Of a DNA stretch of 64,000 nucleotides, positions 59,001-64,000 are shown in pieces; position 1 is the first letter of the stretch, and each line of letters starts with the position of its first letter. Position numbers and translations under genes: made by a program. A model generated the notes under the pieces. That model was given only the letters and a program-made list of their open reading frames with translations. It made no database searches and was not told the DNA's origin. The stretch comes from Mesaphorura yosii (taxonomy: Eukaryota; Arthropoda; Collembola; Poduromorpha; Tullbergiidae), in assembly GCA_009869945.1 (NCBI GenBank), contig WIXG01000262.1:1-64000 (forward strand). Direction: 5' to 3'.

Positions 59001-61441
59001 TTTCATCGTTATGTCATTCACTCGCTCGCCTCGCCTCGTCAGAGAAAAATGGTGAAATGAAGTACGTATTCATTTCGTGATGCGTCTGAAATGTGAAATC
59101 AGAAATTGTGTGAAAGTTTTTCTGAATATTCGCGTCTCCCTCCACTCGGTCGGTCGGTGGAATGCCGAAATGATGCATGTAATGCACAAAAGCTGTTTTC
59201 CACCTTCCAATGACTGATGGTATCTTGTTTACAAATTTAGTGAATGGAATTTCTGACAAAATCTGGCAACAAATGGGACAGGCGAGGATAAACTGTGATA
59301 AACGTTAAATCAAATTACTTCCACGAGGGCAAACTTCAGCCTGATGCGTCAATCTTGGATTTTCATAATCCAAGTCGTAAAATCCCGTCTTCTAGGTGAA
59401 ATCAAATACCAGGGCTTGGCACAATCAAACTAACGCCAGAGTGATTGAAGGCTAACGAGCTAACGTGAAGATTTAAGGAAGGGATAATTATTACTCTTAT
59501 TTGTTTATGACATATGCGCATTGTGTTATTGTGTACGAGGATTTAAGAACTCAGAAACAAGAAGCGACAGTGGCTTTGTGTCGTGAACCTCTTCTCCTGG
59601 CAAATTCGATGATGACAATGAGAAAAACACGAGCATGACAAGAAGAGCCTAGCCGTAAGGGATCTCTGCGTCTTGGTAAATGTGAAATTGATACCTTCTT
59701 GTCACCGTCACTCGTCACTGTCATCTCATGAATGCTTTACAGCACAAAACACCACGACGGCATCCGCCAACGCGAGGCGCAAGCAAGCTATTGTGTCGAA
59801 TCGAGTACTCGGGTGAAGCTGAGAGAAAACCATTTAACTTAACCACGCATGCAGAGAAGCAAGCAGCATGACTGAATACTCGATTGCAGTCGCCGCGTCG
59901 CGTGTGTTTGTTTTTCTTATACTAGCGCGTGTACAACTTTCCCACATCGCATCCCAATGTGGGAAGCCTCGCAAGCAATCTCGCAATGGCAATAAAAGTG
60001 TGCAAACAGCCAAGCGAACTTGGATTGAAATTGTCCTTGAAATTGCCTGCCAGGTGAAAGCGAAGTGAAAGCATGCGGAGATATAAACTGAACTTTTTAT
60101 TTTTGATCTTTCAATTACCGTCATCGTCATCACATCACACTTTACTTTACAGTGTAAATGTAAACTAAACTCAAACGATTCGGCTCCACCGAGCTGCTGA
60201 GTAAACAAGCACAGCAAAGGCGCGGTTCTGGAAATCTTCTTTTATCTGTGGCAAAAGCGTATGCAAGGCATTCGTCGTATTCGTATCGTCGTGGTCACAA
60301 AAGACGCTCTCTCTCATCTTCTCATATTCGAAACTTGATACTTTGTTCAATTAGGCAGCTTCTTCTAGGGCGAGTTCGCATACACGCACTCGGAACTCAA
60401 AGGAAGAGCTCGAAATAGAGAATTCTGTGAATCAAGAAAGCAAACAGCAGTGAAAGCAGGACAGGAGCCAAGGGAAAGAGCGAAGAGGATTTAATACCTT
60501 GCCTTTTGTCTCACATTTCCACTACGGCCACGCCATGCCGTGATTTTATGCTCATCATTCCCAATGTTGACATCCCAAAATCGAATTCTAATATCCTGTC
60601 ACTCCATATTTTCATAACACAACGCCGTAGTCAGGCTACCTCGTCAGTTGACATAATTCAGACTCCGAATGGGCGGAATGGGCCTGCAGACATTTCCCTG
60701 CTACACAAAGACCATTACACTACATATTCATAATTCAGATTCGTTTTCGTTTCGTAATGCTCCGTAATTCCAGTTTGATGAGAATAATCCCTTCTGCTCT
60801 GTCGCTCTCAATAGCATAATACAGGGATTACAAAATTCGTTCTTAAAATTCCGGGTCGAGGTCGATTCGAAACTTTTGTGCCGGAAATAACGTTCATGCA
60901 AAATTTATTACGTTAGTCACTGGCATTTCTGAGGCAGCCAGCAGCTGAATATTAGCTCAATTGAAAGAGCAATGCAAGCAAATGGAAATCGGAAAACGGA
61001 AACTCGAATTTGATCGCTTGGGACTTTGACAACTTTGGCTTTGGACTTGATTAAACATCCGAGAGAAGTGTTTGGAAAAAATTATGGAACAAAGGCGTAA
61101 CCGTGCAGCATGTGTTCATGCGTTGGTCTCATGATTTATAGGCAAGGCAATTGTTTACTCATTCATGCTCTCGTATCGTATCATGTTTGCATGGACGTGG
61201 GAGATCCGCAGTCCCAATTTAATTCGCCGCGCCATGTCTAGCCGGCGCGGGGCGAAGCCTACCAAAGCCATACCATTAACAATGAGTCTCGGAAGTTGAG
61301 TGATTCCAAAGTTCAAGAGCAAACCGAGAACTCGAGAACCCGAGACGCCGGCGGATGGCGGAAGGGAGAAGGAAATATTAAGTTGACTACACTTCTTTGA
61401 CTTATTTGGTTCGAGATCGCATCGCAGAACGGACTCTTAAT
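56094..61441. other. 5.3 kb gene-poor region
   Basis: No gene with recognisable domain. Many short open frames are scattered on both strands. The most gene-like is a hydrophobic leader frame at 58258-58566 behind a good splice acceptor, listed separately. A GC-dinucleotide run (GCGCGCGCGC) sits at about 58220-58230, and short direct repeats (TGATTCA) at about 58964-58980. This may be regulatory DNA of the flanking genes or hold unrecognised non-coding transcripts. Confidence 0.5.
58258..58695 (+). CDS. candidate secreted peptide exons (weak)
   Basis: A pyrimidine-rich acceptor ending at 58257 opens a frame starting VAVALLLLLTSIHASSCVP, typical of a signal peptide, followed by about 60 residues with no known domain. 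A second acceptor at 58583-58584 opens a frame ending KHSKRKRACCRCMEK, stop, at 58695. The don-or joining them is unclear: the only phase-compatible GT (after about 58483) is poor. No upstream ATG exon was found. If real, it would be a small secreted peptide; equally it may be chance. Confidence 0.2.
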
Positions 61442-61446
61442 TTATT
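61441..61446 (-). promoter_or_regulatory. poly(A) signal overlapping a stop codon
   Basis: On the minus strand CAATAAA contains the TAA stop of the SUGCT-like gene, so its 3' UTR should be very short. Confidence 0.5.
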
Positions 61447-63145
61447 GAACAACAGACTCCGAGTACAGCTTCTCGATTTCGTGAGGCGGTATGTGCAACA
61501 AATCCCGAAGAACTTCTCGCGTGTGCTCGCCTAGTCTCGGTGGCAGACTCCTCGGGCGGTTGTCACCGTCCGAGTACGTGACTGCCGGGCCTACAACCTT
61601 GTAAGGTCCAAGTTCACGTATGAGACCGTTGTGAAGCACCTGAAATGCCATTCAAGAAGATGTAGCTTTAGCTTTGGCTTTGGCGCGCGGCGGAAGTCAT
61701 CAGTCAGACTTGTCAGACTTTGTACCTGTGGATCACTGAACGCTTCGTGCATGTTGTTCACCGGGCCGAAAGGAAACCTGCAGTCTTTAAAGAGATCCAG
61801 CCATTCAGCACACGTCTTTCCTCTCATCGCCGCTTCCATTGCCGGGATCAGTTCCTCTCGGTTCTGAACGCGCAGCGCGTTTGTCAAAAATCTCTCGTCG
61901 GTCTTCAGTTCGGGTAAACTCAGGACGTCACAGACTTCCCTGAATAAATGATCGTTGGCTGAAAAAGTTGGGAGTTAAAAAGTTAAGCGAAGATTTATTA
62001 AGAAGTCGATCATGAAGCTATAAATCTCACCTCCACCAATGATAACCCATTTGTCGTCTTTCGTCTGGAATGCTTGATATGGCACAATGCTCTCGTGCGC
62101 GCTTCCCCAGCGACTCGCCTCCACATCTGCGTTCAAGTAATTTGAGCCAATGTTCACAAGACAAGCGATTTGGGTTGATAAAAGATTGCAATCTATTTTC
62201 TGTCCGCGTTTAGTCTGCAAGGAATAAACATGACAAGATTTAAAGCGAGGCTTTGAAGCACTTAAGCAAATTACCATTACGCATTACCTGCTGTCTTTGA
62301 AGAAGGGCCGCTATTATCGCGCCGTGAGCGTACAGCCCGGTCGCAATGTCAATCAGAGCCACTCCGACTTTGCACGGCTCACTCACATCCTCGCCTTTTC
62401 TGCGGGGCCCTGTAATGTGCATGAGGCCACCGATCCCCGCGGCGATCACGTCGTAGCCTCCGCGAGTGACATACGGCCCACTTGGGCCATAGCCAGTTAT
62501 GGAGCAGTACACCAGCCCAGGGTTTATGGCGCTGAGGTCCTTGTACCCGAGTCCATATTTGTCCAGCGTGCCAGGCACGTAATTCTCAAGCAGAACGTCA
62601 CACTTTCCAATGAGCTTGTGCACGACGTGAGCTCCTCGTTTCAAGTCCAAGGCTATACTCTTCTTGTTCCGATTCAAGGCCACGAAATAGCACGTCATGT
62701 CCGCGTCGTTTTTGGTGTACGGTGGGCCCCACTCCCTCGTGTCGTCTCCAATGCCCGGCCGTTCCACTGCACACCAGTACAGAAACAAGGTCACCTCATA
62801 TTCTGAGATCTTGATGGTGTACTTCTGCAATCTGCACCACTTACCTTTGATAATTTCTGCTCCCAGGTCGCCGAGCACCATGGAGCAGTATGGCGCTGCT
62901 AAGACTCTGGAAAGATCCAAGACACGAATACCCTGCAATGGACCACCATTCTGACCTTGATTCGGGGTTTGCGGGACTGCATCATTTGCACCAACATTTT
63001 GAGACGAGGAGCTGTAGTTTCTGCTGCCCAATCGACGTTTTAGGGCAACAACTTGAGTGCAGCTGCAGCCTGGAAGTACGGCCGTACGAAGCCTTTGCGC
63101 TTTGAGAGCGCATGAGACCAGTCTTGAATTAGTTGGCAGATGCAT
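61442..63145 (-). CDS. SUGCT: SUGCT-like class III CoA transferase, mitochondrial
   Basis: Family III (CaiB/BaiF) CoA transferase; the vertebrate SUGCT transfers CoA from succinyl-CoA to glutarate in lysine catabolism. Exons 63145-62845, 62766-62288, 62214-62031, 61958-61726 and 61639-61442 give 464 residues (human 445). N-terminus is basic and Ser-rich, a likely mitochondrial presequence ([29 protein letters not shown]). Family blocks: [77 protein letters not shown] (nucleophilic Asp region), [24 protein letters not shown], and [31 protein letters not shown] closes the protein. All conserved parts present. The ATG at 63145 gives the presequence. Confidence 0.93.
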
Positions 63146-64000
63146 TTATCATAGAAAAATAGACGACCGGATGACCACGTTGACACTGAACTCAATTGTC
63201 GCTTAATTCGGTTCACGTTGTCGTGTCTCAACGCCCAAGTCCAGAGAGCATAGCAGCGAGTTTACTTGTCTCGATGTTGGTTGTTGGGCTTTGCTACTAC
63301 TTCTTCCTTTCTGTAAAGCGTATAATGTGCTTGACACTTAATTGCGCGTCGCATGTAACATGAGAAGAGGAGAGATGCGAGCTGCTTTGTATTGTATTAC
63401 AATAACAACAGCTGAGAAACAGAACGAGATGAGCTCACGGTCACAAGAACTCAGTTCGCAGTTCAAATGATTCAACCAAAATTTCCAGTTCCAGTTAGTT
63501 AAAGTTACTACATAATTGCATTACGAGTTAACACTTCAGCTCTTCAGCTCTTCTCACTTTAACTGGAGCACAGACGGCTTAGTACTTTGTGGTGAGGTCA
63601 TTTACGGTATTGAACAGCACTTAATCATACACAAACTACAAATAGCTGGTAAGTTAATGCAATTATTCATTTGAAACTGTTTCAAGTGCTTCACAATTCA
63701 GCTGAACCAGCACTACTTTGTAGGAGTTCCTCATTTCTGGACCTTTTCACTACTACTGCTGCTGCTACTCACGTCACAAATTATTAAATCCACTGCAAGG
63801 CCGGTCTGCTGATTAGCAAGGTATAAAATACTCAAGATAATTTCCATTGATCACTTCATGATAAGGCCTTTATGTAATAGAATGTTATGTAATGCATAAA
63901 CCGTTTGGCAACTACAGGGGTCACCTGCTGCGAATCAATCGCATATCGGAGGATAATGAAAACCCCTTCGGTCAGACCAAGACCAACAATGTACTATCAA
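63146..64000. other. upstream region of SUGCT, no gene seen
   Basis: 855 bp to the window edge. Contains the SUGCT promoter region and a short CTGCTGCTACT-type run near 63755. No exon recognised. Confidence 0.5.

Overview
This is a eukaryotic nuclear window from an arthropod. The genes are compact, with mostly 55-100 bp GT-AG introns and short 3' ends. Gene content includes an arthropod-type Cys glutathione peroxidase, an ecdysteroid-kinase-like (EcKL/CHK) protein, a GH18 chitinase-like protein, ionotropic receptors and insect-type gustatory receptors. A springtail (Collembola) or another early-branching hexapod or pancrustacean fits best. That placement is inference; no search was possible. 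All gene models below were spliced by hand, and exon phases were checked except where stated.

Layout, left to right. 0.6-2.5 kb (-): a divergent ionotropic receptor whose frame does not close. 4.6-6.0 kb (+): a gustatory receptor with one in-frame TAG. 6.2-11.1 kb (+): two tandem secreted proteins with the order sushi, trypsin-like domain, Thr/Pro linker, CAP domain; the first has lost all three catalytic residues. 11.2-12.9 kb (-): EcKL kinase. 14.7-15.9 kb (-): a four-TM protein. 16.9-17.7 kb (+): glutathione peroxidase. 18.1-18.8 kb (-): ATP synthase subunit d. 19.2-21.1 kb (-): GH18 protein. 22.6-23.9 kb (+): intronless gustatory receptor. 24.1-25.6 kb (-): LRRC56-like. 25.9-27.9 kb (-): thymidylate synthase, with a glutaredoxin gene nested antisense in its second intron. 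28.6-30.7 kb (+): CCDC22. 30.8-32.2 kb (-): a broken CDC50/TMEM30. 32.8-35.4 kb (+): MCM10. 35.7-38.2 and 38.7-41.3 kb (-): two tandem ionotropic receptors separated by a relic of the MCM10 last exon. 41.9-43.8 kb (+): CYP2-clan P450. 44.5-49.6 kb (+): xanthine dehydrogenase/aldehyde oxidase family. 49.7-50.2 kb (+): orphan membrane protein. 50.8-52.0 kb (+): TFIIE beta. 52.5-56.1 kb (-): intron-rich gustatory receptor. 56-61.4 kb: gene-poor. 61.4-63.1 kb (-): SUGCT-like CoA transferase.

Two themes stand out. Housekeeping genes (DNA replication, dTMP synthesis, transcription, endosomal CCC complex, respiration) lie among rapidly evolving, tandemly duplicated environmental-response genes (IR, GR, P450, EcKL, sushi-protease-CAP). 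The most novel item is the sushi-trypsin-CAP pair: one copy could be an active protease, the other looks like a pseudoprotease. The clearest piece of genome history is the MCM10 tail fossil, which marks a duplication unit of about 3.1 kb that created the second ionotropic receptor. I saw no tRNA or rRNA gene, CRISPR array or recognisable transposable element.
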